The position numbers and the translations under genes are program-made. Positions 1-7,022 of a stretch of DNA of 35,491 nucleotides are shown here, piece after piece. Numbering within the stretch: the stretch's first letter is position 1; the number at the start of each line of letters is the position of its first letter. The stretch comes from Pyrodictiaceae archaeon (GTDB lineage Archaea > Thermoproteota > Thermoprotei_A > Sulfolobales > Pyrodictiaceae). The stretch lies in assembly GCA_027046265.1 (NCBI GenBank), contig JALTZF010000122.1:1-35491 (forward strand), in the 5' to 3' direction. Under the pieces are notes generated by a model. That model was not told the origin of the DNA. It made no database searches and saw only the letters and a list, made by a program, of their open reading frames with translations.

Positions 1-96
1 GATGGGGCGCTTTTGCTAGTCTTGTGGCGGGGGTCTGGGGTGTAGCTACCGCCTACATAGTGGCCCCATCTCCCCACCATTTTTCACCGTTTACTC

Positions 97-405
97 CTAT
101 ACCGGGCCGGGGATGAGGATGCGCTCCCTGAGCGGGCCTAGGCGCAGGACAAGCTTCTTCTTTAGCTGCTGGAGTCTTAGACTAGCCATTTTCGCTCTAG
201 CCTCTTCTACGAGTTCTTGTGGTAGTGGTGCTTTGCAGTGGCGGCAGTAGCCAGTCTCTATGGTTGTAACCTTTAGGCAGTTAGGACAAACTATTGTGCC
301 TGCTGGTATATCTATGCTAGTGGGTAGTGGAGCGCTACAGTGGTAGCATATACCTCTATCAGTTGGAGTTAGTTTTCCGCAGACAAGGCACTGAATATAC
401 TTCAA
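97..405 (-). CDS. small double zinc-ribbon protein
   Basis: This encodes a 102-residue protein of unknown function. The first ~65 residues hold two zinc ribbons. The first is CxxC at about residues 6-9 followed by CxxC at 20-23. The second is CxxC at about 40-43 followed by CxxC at 54-57. A basic Lys/Arg-rich tail follows, ending in ILIPGPV. The start is TTG, with a GAGGT ribosome-binding site about 9 bases upstream. A nearby ATG is out of frame. Such double-ribbon proteins may bind nucleic acid or act as structural zinc proteins, but I cannot name a family. It stands alone and no partner gene is evident. Confidence 0.7.
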   Translation of the reverse strand: MKYIQCLVCGKLTPTDRGICYHCSAPLPTSIDIPAGTIVCPNCLKVTTIETGYCRHCKAPLPQELVEEARAKMASLRLQQLKKKLVLRLGPLRERILIPGPV

Positions 406-603
406 CCATGTTTACCTCGATTAAGATGAGAATAAAGCAGAATCTCCCTCATAAGGTTTCCTATTAGTAATTTTAATTTCAATTTTCTCTAGACTTTATC
501 TTAGCACAGTATACTGTTCAAGGTTCTCTAGTCTCCCTTGTCACAGTGATAGACTGTCTGCTTCCTAGTCTAGCGGGGTTTTCAAGTAGGATGCTGGAAC
601 TGC

Positions 604-889
604 TTGGTGCCATCGACGCGGCTCTTGGTTCTCCTGGAAATATGTGTAGTGAGCTTTGTTTTCTGGCAGCAAGGGTTTTATGTGTTTGGTGTTGACAGGG
701 ATTTTGACGAGAGCCTTGTACAGATTGCTTCAGAAGCCTTAGAGGCAAGCAAGGCGTTGTTCTTCGAGTATGTAGGAGACGCGTATAGGGAGGCTAATGG
801 CCATGTATGGGTTTAGAAGTATAGAAGACATGTACTACCCCGAAGGCTTCATGGAGGGAGGACCAAAGCTAAGAGGCCACAAGAAGTAG
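604..889 (+). pseudogene. possible decayed gene of unknown family
   Basis: Two short open frames follow each other in different phases. One runs 604-816 (70 residues, ending in GHVWV). The other runs 797-889 (30 residues, starting MAMYGFRSIEDMYY). They would join into one acidic polypeptide if a one-base shift near 800 were repaired. A further open stretch starting MLELLGAIDAALG lies just upstream, in a third phase near 593. I do not recognise the family. The pattern of linked short frames suggests a broken gene, but spurious ORFs are equally possible. Confidence 0.25.
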
Positions 890-897
890 TGGCCTCT
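872..897. terminator. perfect 9-bp inverted repeat between convergent frames
   Basis: AGAGGCCAC at 872-880 is mirrored by GTGGCCTCT at 889-897, with an 8-base loop. It lies between the end of the small plus-strand frame and the 3' end of the minus-strand vapC gene. This position would suit a bidirectional transcript end. There is no long T-run on either side, and archaeal termination mostly uses T-tracts rather than hairpins. The role is therefore inferred from position only. Confidence 0.3.
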
Positions 898-908
898 CAT
901 GGGTGAGC

Positions 909-1334
909 CTAGGGACTCTTGTGGTTCATATTTTGTTCCAGCTGGTCTAGTAGTTGCCCTACACTGATAGACTCGGGGAACCTTTGTAGGTCTCTATCCT
1001 CTGTGACTAGTTTCAATCCATGTCTACGAGCCATGTAGAGGTAGGAGGCATCATAGAAGGTGAGGTTTTCTCTGACAGCTAGTTCTAGCACTTTGTCTAT
1101 CTCTGTGTTGAGGCTTAATCTGGGTATAGTCTCGAAGATTTCTTGGAATAGTCTTGCTACTATTGCTAGATTCTTTATCCTACCTCTCTGGTGTTCTTTC
1201 CATATAGTTTTCCCAGTCTCGTAGACTGTGAGGTCTAGTACTCTGAAGTGACTAGAATACTCTAGTAGCTTCTCTCGGAGCTTCAGTACTAGTGGGTATA
1301 GGGCTGAAGTGTCGAGGAGATACTCTGCTGTCAC
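909..1334 (-). CDS. vapC: VapC-type PIN-domain ribonuclease toxin
   Basis: This is a 141-residue PIN-domain protein, expected to be an Mg2+-dependent endoribonuclease that cleaves RNA and is held in check by the VapB encoded just upstream. The acidic site is visible: Asp in LLDTSALYP near residue 8, Glu in LTVYETGK near 39, Asp in LTFYDASYLYMA near 95, and Asp in VTEDRDLQRFP near 113-115. The length is normal for VapC. The start is GTG, 8 bases after the vapB stop, so the two are translationally coupled or at least co-transcribed. The 3' end faces a hairpin at 872-897. The substrate RNA cannot be told from sequence. Confidence 0.88.
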   Translation of the reverse strand: MTAEYLLDTSALYPLVLKLREKLLEYSSHFRVLDLTVYETGKTIWKEHQRGRIKNLAIVARLFQEIFETIPRLSLNTEIDKVLELAVRENLTFYDASYLYMARRHGLKLVTEDRDLQRFPESISVGQLLDQLEQNMNHKSP

Positions 1335-1342
1335 AGCACTAT

Positions 1343-1567
1343 CTACCTCTCATTCCTCACCTCTCTAATAGTGTGCACCCATTCCTCGGCAGACACGTTC
1401 ATTGCTTTTAGCGCCTCGTCTAGGAGCCTCCGGAACTTCTCGAGCTTTGCTCGTCTCACCTCCTCTTCTAAGGCCTTCTCTACGACTGCTCTAATATCGA
1501 TGCCCAGCCGTTCAGCTTCTTCTTTGAGTTCTCGCCTAACCCTGACAGACAACACGGCTGTAGACAA
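1343..1567 (-). CDS. vapB: VapB-type antitoxin, ribbon-helix-helix
   Basis: This is a 74-residue antitoxin. The N-terminus (TAVLSVRVRRELKEEAERL) has the strand-helix-helix pattern of an RHH/CopG DNA-binding domain, and the C-terminal half (LDEALKAMNVSAEEWVHTI) is the toxin-binding helix region. It precedes vapC on the same strand with an 8-base gap. The start is TTG. Just upstream lie a TATA box and two identical 11-bp GTATAC-core repeats, which suit autorepression by the RHH dimer. The identification rests on pattern and partnership. Confidence 0.82.
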   Translation of the reverse strand: MSTAVLSVRVRRELKEEAERLGIDIRAVVEKALEEEVRRAKLEKFRRLLDEALKAMNVSAEEWVHTIREVRNER

Positions 1568-1583
1568 GGCTTGCCCCGCGGTA

Positions 1584-1625
1584 TTGTATACGGTAGTCTA
1601 TGTATATAAATGCGTTGTATACGGT
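1584..1625 (-). promoter_or_regulatory. vapB promoter with paired GTATAC operators
   Basis: Read on the minus strand, a TATA-like ATTTATATAC sits at about 1602-1611. It is flanked by two exact copies of an 11-bp motif (plus strand TTGTATACGGT) at 1584-1594 and 1615-1625. Each copy contains the palindrome GTATAC. The copies are 31 bp apart, about three helical turns, so they lie on the same DNA face. Binding of the VapB RHH dimer or VapBC complex here would cover the TATA box. The sequence pattern is directly visible; the regulator is inferred. Confidence 0.6.
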
Positions 1626-1748
1626 GTATAATAGAGACAATTCATAGTAGCCTCCTCAGCTACTGGGGACGAAAGAGTATATGTGCGGGCGGCTGAGGTT
1701 ATAATCCTAGTGTTCTCTTCTGCTCCCACTGTTCTGGTGTAGTGCGTT

Positions 1749-3104
1749 TTGGTTTTGAGGCTTGGTAGGCGTCATGTGAAGGCTTTTCTTGAGGTTTTGG
1801 AGTGGTCTGAGCACTATAAGCCTTTCCAGGTTGTTAAGCGTAGGGTTTTGTCTAGGTATGGCTTGTTGGGCTCGCGGTATGACCGTGTGTTTACTGCTAT
1901 TCTTTATAGGCTTTATAGGATGCAGGGTTTGCTTGATAGGGTTATTACTGAGAGGACGGGGCTTGATCCCGGTGGGCTTCCTGCTGCTCTTCGCCAGGCT
2001 TTGAGGCTTGCTGTATTGCTTGCCTTATCGAGCCCAGGTGTGGACCGGGTTTTTGTCGAGGAGCTTGTGGAGGGTGTTGCGAGTATTATTGGTAGGCGTT
2101 TCCGTGCAGAGGATGCAAGGCTTGTTGTAGGCTTGTATCGTGGCTTGTTGGCTGAGCCTTGGAGGCCTAGTGGGCGGCTGGATAGGCTTGAGTACGAGTT
2201 GTTGTTGTCTAGGATTATTATTGAGAGGCTTGAGAGGATGCTTGGCTTGGAGGAGGTTAGGAGGTTTGCCGATGCCGTCAACACCGGCCAGCCCCTCTTG
2301 GGGTTGAGGGTTAACCGTTTGAAGTCAACGGTCGAGGAGATCCTTTCAGAGCTTAAGAGGGAGGGGGTAGAGGCTTGGCCTAGCAGCAGGGTTCCATACC
2401 ACGTAGTGTATAGGGGCTCATTGAACTATAGTAGGTTTAGGCCGTTGCTGGAGGGTAAGGTGGTGCCTCAAGATGAGGCTAGTGCTGTTGCAGGCTTCCT
2501 CCTCGGGGCGGGGCCGGGAGAGCTTATAGCTGATCTATGTGCTGCTCCTGGGGGCAAGACTACTCACTTAGCTGAACTCTCTGAAAACAAGGCTGTTATA
2601 GTGGCCTTGGAACTCTTCTCTGACCGAGTGGAGAGGCTTGTAGAGCTTGCCAACCGTACTGGCACTATTGCCTCTATACAGCCCATTGTAGGTGATGCCT
2701 TGAGGGCCTCAGCACTCCTGCCCCGGGGTAGGTTTCACCGTGTACTCCTTGACCCACCGTGTAGTAGTACTGGCGCCATAGCCAAGCACCCAGAGGCACG
2801 GTGGAGGCTTACCCCGGAGAGGCTTAGACGCCTCGTAGAGAACCAGAAGAGGATGCTATGGGAGGCAGTAGAACTCCTGAGGCCCGGCGGCAGAATACTC
2901 TACACGACATGCAGTATTCTACCAGAAGAAGGCGAGGAAGTCGTGGCATGGATTCTCGAGGAGAGGAAGGACGTAGAACTGGTACCCCTTGAGGGCCCCT
3001 ATGACGAGTCACCACTGCTAAAAGGGGCCATGAGGTCTTGGCCTCACCGACATGGAACCACAGGGTTCTTCTACGCACTACTAGAAAAGAAGCCACAAGC
3101 CTAA
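1749..3104 (+). CDS. rRNA (cytosine-5) methyltransferase, NusB + NOL1/NOP2/Sun type
   Basis: This is a 451-residue SAM-dependent RNA m5C methyltransferase. The first ~150 residues are helical and resemble the NusB-like RNA-binding domain of RsmB. The catalytic half has the SAM motif IADLCAAPGGKTTHLAEL near residue 260, the proline-cysteine motif LLDPPCSSTG near 335, and the second catalytic cysteine in YTTCSILPEEGEE near 385. Both cysteines needed for the m5C reaction are present. The likely target is rRNA or tRNA; the exact base is not predictable. The start is TTG, just after an in-frame stop at 1740. Codon choice changes along the gene: T/G-ending codons dominate the first third and C/A-ending codons the last third. 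Confidence 0.88.
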   Translation: MVLRLGRRHVKAFLEVLEWSEHYKPFQVVKRRVLSRYGLLGSRYDRVFTAILYRLYRMQGLLDRVITERTGLDPGGLPAALRQALRLAVLLALSSPGVDRVFVEELVEGVASIIGRRFRAEDARLVVGLYRGLLAEPWRPSGRLDRLEYELLLSRIIIERLERMLGLEEVRRFADAVNTGQPLLGLRVNRLKSTVEEILSELKREGVEAWPSSRVPYHVVYRGSLNYSRFRPLLEGKVVPQDEASAVAGFLLGAGPGELIADLCAAPGGKTTHLAELSENKAVIVALELFSDRVERLVELANRTGTIASIQPIVGDALRASALLPRGRFHRVLLDPPCSSTGAIAKHPEARWRLTPERLRRLVENQKRMLWEAVELLRPGGRILYTTCSILPEEGEEVVAWILEERKDVELVPLEGPYDESPLLKGAMRSWPHRHGTTGFFYALLEKKPQA

Positions 3105-3692
3105 CTCTATGCCAGACATCAGCCTTAGCACCCAAAGGCTCATGCATTCATCTCTTTGAGAAGCCGATGGAAGAAAGTATTTCATTAGAATACTATACAG
3201 CCCCCGAACAAGTAGAATATTACAAATAGCCTTGGAGCTAGCGTCTTCTCGTATTACAGTACTCTTCTCGAATACTAAAATAACATGGATTATTGAATTA
3301 TTCTAGGCATACCCTCGGAGACCAAAAAGGGTTCACAACTCTTTAGTGCTTCAGCTACTACGGTGCCCGTTACCCAATACTCATCTTCTCTTCTGGTGTA
3401 GCACAGTTTTAGCAGTGTTGTCCCGATACCCTGCGCACAACTAGTGGATGACCCTGTTTTAAGTGTTCTCTGAACAAGTTAGAGGCAAGCTCTACACCAA
3501 ATACCTGAGACTCGGAAAATACTGAGGACCCATCATACAATGATTTTACGCTCATAGAGGCCCTCATTTTCCCCAACACTACAAGTGTGTCCACTCAAGA
3601 CAATAGCACCTGCAATAAATACTAGGAACTTAATAAGGACAATACATGATTGTATGTCTGCTGGAACCAGTTTATAATAAGCATATGAGTAA
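3105..3692. other. intergenic stretch without recognisable gene
   Basis: About 590 bases follow the methyltransferase with no convincing coding region. The short frames on either strand have no recognisable motif or ribosome-binding site. The stretch leads into the structured motif at 3693-3740 and the promoter of the next toxin-antitoxin pair. It may be decayed DNA. Confidence 0.5.
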
Positions 3693-3740
3693 TGGCTCGC
3701 CGGGATTAGGGGTCCCAGAACCACACGGCTCAGGGAGCCG
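3693..3740 (+). repeat. structured motif, copy A (similar to copy B at 6500-6541)
   Basis: Starting from the shared GGGATTAG at 3702, this ~40-bp stretch matches copy B at about 80%, including a CCAGAACC/CTCAGGACC segment and a final GGCTC. It ends in a perfect hairpin: CGGCTC (3726-3731), loop AGG, GAGCCG (3735-3740). Both copies lie in gene-poor, decayed DNA. Short conserved structured ends of this kind could be the right end or guide-RNA scaffold of a lost IS200/IS605- or IS607-like element. That is inference only, as no tnpB remnant was recognised. Confidence 0.35.
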
Positions 3741-3743
3741 AGA

Positions 3744-3752
3744 CTTATAAAC
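3744..3752 (+). promoter_or_regulatory. TATA box upstream of DUF104/PIN pair
   Basis: CTTATAAAC at 3744-3752 is a good archaeal TATA box. Transcription would start near 3770-3777. This places the start about 100 bases before the preferred TTG start at 3875, or only ~12 bases before an in-frame ATG at 3788. The choice of start for the antitoxin therefore remains open. Confidence 0.45.
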
Positions 3753-3874
3753 AAAGTTTTCAATGAAAACCATAAACTCGATCACTAATGAAGCTATCCT
3801 TGATAGATCCGGAAACATCTGGGCTTGCAAAAGTATATTGGCTGGAGAACCAAATAAGAATGAGGGTGCTCGAG

Positions 3875-4078
3875 TTGTCTAAGATAGTTAGGGCAAGGTA
3901 TGAGAAGGGGGTATTAAGGCTTCTAGAGCCTGTCCAGCTTAAAGAGGGAGAGGAGGTTCTAGTTAGGATAGAGAGCCTTAAGGATAGAGAGAAGATAGTC
4001 GAGAAGTTCTATGGGAAGCGGGGCAGTGCGCCAAAGGAGCTTCTAGACGAGTTCATGTTGGAGGCCGAGGCCCAGTGA
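3875..4078 (+). CDS. DUF104 (AF2212-like) antitoxin
   Basis: This is a 67-residue antitoxin with the family pattern SKIVRARYEKGVLRLLEPV followed by a KEGEEVLVRIE strand, typical of AF2212/DUF104 proteins paired with PIN toxins. I chose the TTG at 3875 because the family begins just before SKIVRARYE and a GAGGG motif lies 8 bases upstream. In-frame ATGs at 3860 and 3788 would add 5 or 29 residues that the family does not usually have. Its stop overlaps the GTG start of the PIN gene by four bases, so the two are translationally coupled. The acidic C-terminus probably docks on the toxin. Confidence 0.8.
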   Translation: MSKIVRARYEKGVLRLLEPVQLKEGEEVLVRIESLKDREKIVEKFYGKRGSAPKELLDEFMLEAEAQ

Positions 4079-4524
4079 TACTGCTAGACACTAACGCCAT
4101 TGTATACTATCTCCACCGCGTAGAGCCTTATGCTTCCAAGGTAAAGAATATATTGGTTGAGAGGAGGAACTTAGCTGTAACACTTAGAGTTATCGACGAA
4201 CTAGTCTTTACCCTCATAAGGCTCGATGCATTGAGGAGACTCAATATCAGGAGGCTAGACCAGCTACGAGAATACATAAAGAAGCACGGCATTAAAGAAT
4301 TCGCTAACGCAATGAACGACGTTGAAGAGCTAATAGAAGAGCTGGGAATAGTCGTCTTAGAAGATAAAGGTAGCCTAGGAGAACTTCTGGGAGCCATGAG
4401 AAGTTACAACCTTCTTCCGGGAGATGCCCTAATAGCAATAACAGCTAGGCACTACGGCATAGACACTATCCTTACTTTTGACGAGGACTTTAAGAGGATA
4501 CCTTGGCTGGAGGCAGGACTTTAA
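4075..4524 (+). CDS. vapC: PIN-domain toxin (VapC-like)
   Basis: This is a 149-residue PIN-domain ribonuclease partnered with the overlapping DUF104 antitoxin. The visible catalytic acids are Asp in MILLDTNAIVYYL near residue 5, Glu in LRVIDELVFTL near 42, Asp in LLPGDALIAITARHYG near 117, and Asp in LTFDEDFKRIP near 135. The GTG start overlaps the antitoxin stop (GTGA). The C-terminus ends soon after the FDEDF motif, as is usual for the family. The domain call is firm, but the target RNA is unknown. Confidence 0.88.
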   Translation: MILLDTNAIVYYLHRVEPYASKVKNILVERRNLAVTLRVIDELVFTLIRLDALRRLNIRRLDQLREYIKKHGIKEFANAMNDVEELIEELGIVVLEDKGSLGELLGAMRSYNLLPGDALIAITARHYGIDTILTFDEDFKRIPWLEAGL

Positions 4525-4680
4525 TTATTATCACCGTGAGTTTCAGGAGCACTGATCTGGAGAGCTTCCCTGTGGAAAGGCTAATTGGTTTGCTGCTGTA
4601 TAAGGACTAGACGGGTGCAAACAAGTGCTTCTTCAGAGCTAATATGTCCTAGGCTGGGTGAGGTATGTAGAGGTGTTGGA

Positions 4681-5076
4681 GTGTTGAGGAATGAGGCGCT
4701 CATGTGGCTGGAGCAGGCGAGGCGAGACCTTGAAGCTGCTAGGCACCTTGCTGTGTCCCGTGACTGGTTTGCCTCGGTGTTCTGGTGCCACCAGGCGGCA
4801 GAGAAGGCGCTGAAGGCCCTCCTCATAGCCTCGGGTAAGGCGGTAAGAGGCCATAATCTACTCGAACTCCTCAGAATGGTGAGTGTTGAGCTAGGGGTAA
4901 AGCCGCCAAGAGGGGTAGAGAGGTGTGCTCGGTATCTAAACCCGCACTATGTGGTGAGCAGGTACCCGGATGCCGCCAACGGCCTCCCCTATGAGGTCTA
5001 CGAGGAAGACGATGTCTCAAGAGCTCTCGACTGTGCGGAGGTGATCCTGGGGTGGGTAGAGCAACTTCTGCAGTAA
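4681..5076 (+). CDS. HEPN-domain protein (partner of nucleotidyltransferase)
   Basis: This is a 131-residue all-helical HEPN protein of the PF05168 kind. Landmarks are ALMWLEQARRDLEAARHL at the N-terminus, FWCHQAAEKALKALLIA near residue 40, GHNLLELL near 60, and the RYPDAANGLPYEVY segment near 97. The GTG start at 4681 is preferred because a GAGGTG motif lies 7 bases upstream and the HEPN fold begins there. A TATA-like TGTATAAGG sits near 4598. It is followed 14 bases later by a nucleotidyltransferase gene, giving the classic HEPN/MNT pair. No RX4-6H RNase motif is obvious, so it may not be an active RNase. Confidence 0.82.
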   Translation: MLRNEALMWLEQARRDLEAARHLAVSRDWFASVFWCHQAAEKALKALLIASGKAVRGHNLLELLRMVSVELGVKPPRGVERCARYLNPHYVVSRYPDAANGLPYEVYEEDDVSRALDCAEVILGWVEQLLQ

Positions 5077-5090
5077 GGAGCCAGGAGAAG

Positions 5091-5429
5091 ATGATTAGAA
5101 GGGCGTTAAGGTTCGCTAGGAAGGTAGCTAAGAAACTCAGCGTAGAAGCAGTATACGTAGTAGGTTCGAGGGCGAGGGGCGACTACCTAGATGAGAGCGA
5201 TATAGATGTTGTCATAGTAGCGCGCGGCGTAAAAAGGCTTAACATGAAGGAGAGACTCACACTCCTAGCCGACGTAGCAGAGCCAGGAGTTGACTACCTA
5301 GTCTACGATGTTGAGGAGTGGGAGGCCGAGGCGACAACATGGATCAAACAGCTCAAGAGGGAAGCTAAAAGGCTACCCCTAGACACTGCAGATAAGACAG
5401 TTAAGACACTAAAACAGGGCGGGGACTAA
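5091..5429 (+). CDS. MNT-type minimal nucleotidyltransferase
   Basis: This is a 112-residue protein with the nucleotidyltransferase signature GSRARGDYLDESDIDVVI: a Gly-Ser pair, then Asp-x-Asp. The third acidic residue lies in GVDYLVYD. It pairs with the HEPN gene directly upstream. In HEPN/MNT modules the MNT protein can act as antitoxin, in some cases by adenylylating the HEPN partner. I chose ATG 5091 because two GGAG motifs lie just upstream. A GTG at 5052 would overlap the HEPN gene by 25 bases. A 6-bp stem-loop (5502-5519) lies about 70 bases beyond the stop. Confidence 0.82.
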   Translation: MIRRALRFARKVAKKLSVEAVYVVGSRARGDYLDESDIDVVIVARGVKRLNMKERLTLLADVAEPGVDYLVYDVEEWEAEATTWIKQLKREAKRLPLDTADKTVKTLKQGGD

Positions 5430-5836
5430 GCAGCAAAGCCTTTCAGAACACCTATATGTGAGTCTCAGCCTCTACGAAGAAGCTGGAACAGGTGAAGAAT
5501 ACTTAGGGGTCCTCCTAAGCACGTATGTGGGCCTGGCCACAATCTCTTCTACTTCTACGCACCAATAGACCTTGTATTTTACTCATAGCCTACAATGCTT
5601 CCTTGACAACCTGCATTATAGCAGAATACATGCAGTAGAAGTACCAGGAACACCGTGGAACAAGATACATTAAGAGAAGGCTCTAAAAGGTAATGAAGTT
5701 CGGTAGAAGACCACGTTATAGCACGTTAATAAGCAGTTAGATAGCAACATAAGTACTGTATTGCCCCTCTAAGATAAGATGGGATACAAGGATGACTGGG
5801 AGATTGTGCCTAGAAGACGTGATGCGGGCCTCTGGT
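5430..5836. other. gene-poor stretch with one stem-loop
   Basis: No convincing gene is seen here. CTTAGG (5502-5507) and CCTAAG (5514-5519) form a 6-bp hairpin downstream of the HEPN/MNT pair. A weak open frame from about 5433 to 5577 (SEHLYVSLSLYEEAG) has no recognised family. The stretch adjoins clear pseudogenes and is probably decayed accessory DNA. Confidence 0.4.
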
Positions 5837-6005
5837 CAAGAGGGCTTGTGTAATTGTTGATGATTTTGTGGGGTGCTGGCTAGTGGGGTGTTGTGCCAGA
5901 AGGTCTCGGAAAACTATAGTGTACCCGTGGGAGCTGTCCATGAGGTGTTGGGGTATGTCTTGGAGACACTGAGAAAGGTTGAGGTAATTGTAGTTGAAGC
6001 CTGCT
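5837..6005 (+). pseudogene. relic of DUF433-type antitoxin
   Basis: Fragments in different phases together resemble a DUF433 antitoxin. RACVIVDDFVGCWLVG near 5838-5890 parallels the family start (VDP..CGGWPV..G). After frameshifts, SVPVGAVHEVLGYVLETL (ending VIVVEA) to about 6005 parallels the helical C-terminus. At least one frameshift separates them. The partner family DUF5615 follows immediately, also broken, which supports the assignment. The call rests on remembered family patterns and has not been checked by search. Confidence 0.45.
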
Positions 6006-6305
6006 AGCCGACGAGAACACATCCTAGCCGCTCGTAAAGCTTCATAGGGGCATCGGGCTAGATGCAGCATAGATATTTGTGACCAACTATCAAGGCATAA
6101 GCGATAGAGAAGTGATAGACCTAGCTAATAGTAGCGGGGGAGTAGCATTGACGAGAGACCGTGACTTCTTGGGAATGAGCTTAAGAAGGGAGGATAAGTA
6201 CGGGCTTGTCCATGTCGCTGAGCGGTAAGAAGGGATAACGTCAAGAAGCTCGCTAGAAGCATAGTGAAGGCCCTAAAGCCACTTGAAAGAAAAACCCGTT
6301 CTTAG
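6001..6305 (+). pseudogene. relic of DUF5615 PIN-like toxin
   Basis: Starting at 6001 a frame reads LLADENTS, stop, PLVKLHRGIGLDAA, stop, IFVTNYQGISDREVIDLAN, then GGVALTRDRDFLGM and KYGLVHVAER, stop. After a frameshift near 6228 it continues as RRDNVKKLARSIVKALKPL to a stop at 6303. LADEN, GISDREV and LTRDRDF are hallmarks of DUF5615 (Mut7-C-like PIN fold) toxins. Two in-frame TAG codons and one frameshift show it is dead. Together with the broken DUF433 frame upstream, it is the scar of a whole toxin-antitoxin pair. Confidence 0.7.
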
Positions 6306-6499
6306 CGATAATCACGTCCGCTACTATTGAACTATATTCACTCACACTATAGTATCAGCTTTTAAACCAACCTATAGGCTATACAGCATGGTAAGACATA
6401 ATAGCTATATCATTGGCTATGAGATTAGTATCGATAGCAGACATGGTAAAGTCCCATAAAGAGCCGAGGACGCATGGACATCAATAATGATAGTGTGGC

Positions 6500-6541
6500 A
6501 AGCCCCACTGGGATTAGAGGACTCAGGACCTCTGGCTCCGA
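6500..6541 (+). repeat. structured motif, copy B
   Basis: This shares GGGATTAG, C.CAG.ACC and GGCTC with copy A at 3693-3740, in the same order and spacing. AGAGG (from 6516) can pair with CCTCT (to about 6533) around an ACTCAGGA loop. In copy A a stem can form at the same place with different bases. A GC-rich tail with GGCTAGG and GGGCCCG follows to about 6590. It lies downstream of the dead toxin genes. It is a possible insertion-element end or small RNA; no transposase was seen. Confidence 0.35.
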
Positions 6542-6656
6542 AGGCTGACACCCTATCCTGGCTAGGCTACGGGCCCGTTTTCCTGGGTGTATTGTTTTTG
6601 TCTGTATTCCGTTTTGTTTCCTAGTCCTCTCTATTAGTAGTATATCTAAACTGTAT

Positions 6657-6836
6657 TTAGTTCTTGCACTCTTTTTTGTATACTTCAACTCCAAGGCTTA
6701 CTAGTAGGTATCCTATGCCTGCTGCTAGCATTGTTGCGAGGAGGTTGGGAGCCTTGACTGTAATGTAGATGCTTGTTGCGAAGAACACTACACCAGAAAT
6801 AACAAGGACTAGTGGTACGAGTTTATTCAAGGTCAT
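6657..6836 (-). CDS. 59-residue membrane protein, unknown
   Basis: This short gene was found by reading the minus strand. It starts with ATG at 6836 and encodes MTLNKLVPLVLVISGVVFFA, with two predicted membrane helices (residues ~5-24 and ~32-50), ending in EVYKKECKN. The hydrophobic blocks separated by a short polar turn look like a real two-pass membrane protein. A TATA-like TTTAAAAAGC near 6898-6907 would start transcription near 6872, about 36 bases before the ATG. I recognise no family. It could be an isolated gene or linked to the membrane operon that ends at 7023, although they are not adjacent in transcription order. Confidence 0.55.
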   Translation of the reverse strand: MTLNKLVPLVLVISGVVFFATSIYITVKAPNLLATMLAAGIGYLLVSLGVEVYKKECKN

Positions 6837-7022
6837 GACTCTATCCCATAAAGCTTTTGCTAAGCTGGCTTACCTATTAAGATTGTCTCGAGTGTATAAG
6901 CTTTTTAAATTACTTATGAACGTCCCTTGCGCTATTACATCTTAGACATTATGGTTTATTCTGGTGTGCTCAAGGCACGAGGGTTTATTGTGGTGTTACG
7001 GCTCTGCAAGGGATGTTATGTG

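Noticed and set aside
1371-1631. Plus-strand open frame of 86 residues
   Set aside because: It lies opposite vapB and its operator, is Ser/Thr-rich as expected for a reverse-frame shadow, and has no ribosome-binding site.
3533-3763. Minus-strand open frame of 76 residues
   Set aside because: It overlaps the structured motif and promoter of the next genes, with no domain motif and weak start context.
5163-5190. GGTTCGAGG resembling a tRNA T-arm
   Set aside because: It encodes the GSRARGD motif of the nucleotidyltransferase, and no cloverleaf can be drawn around it.
6425-6694. Minus-strand open frame of 89 residues
   Set aside because: It overlaps the 3' end of the better-supported small membrane gene in another phase and runs through structured motif B.
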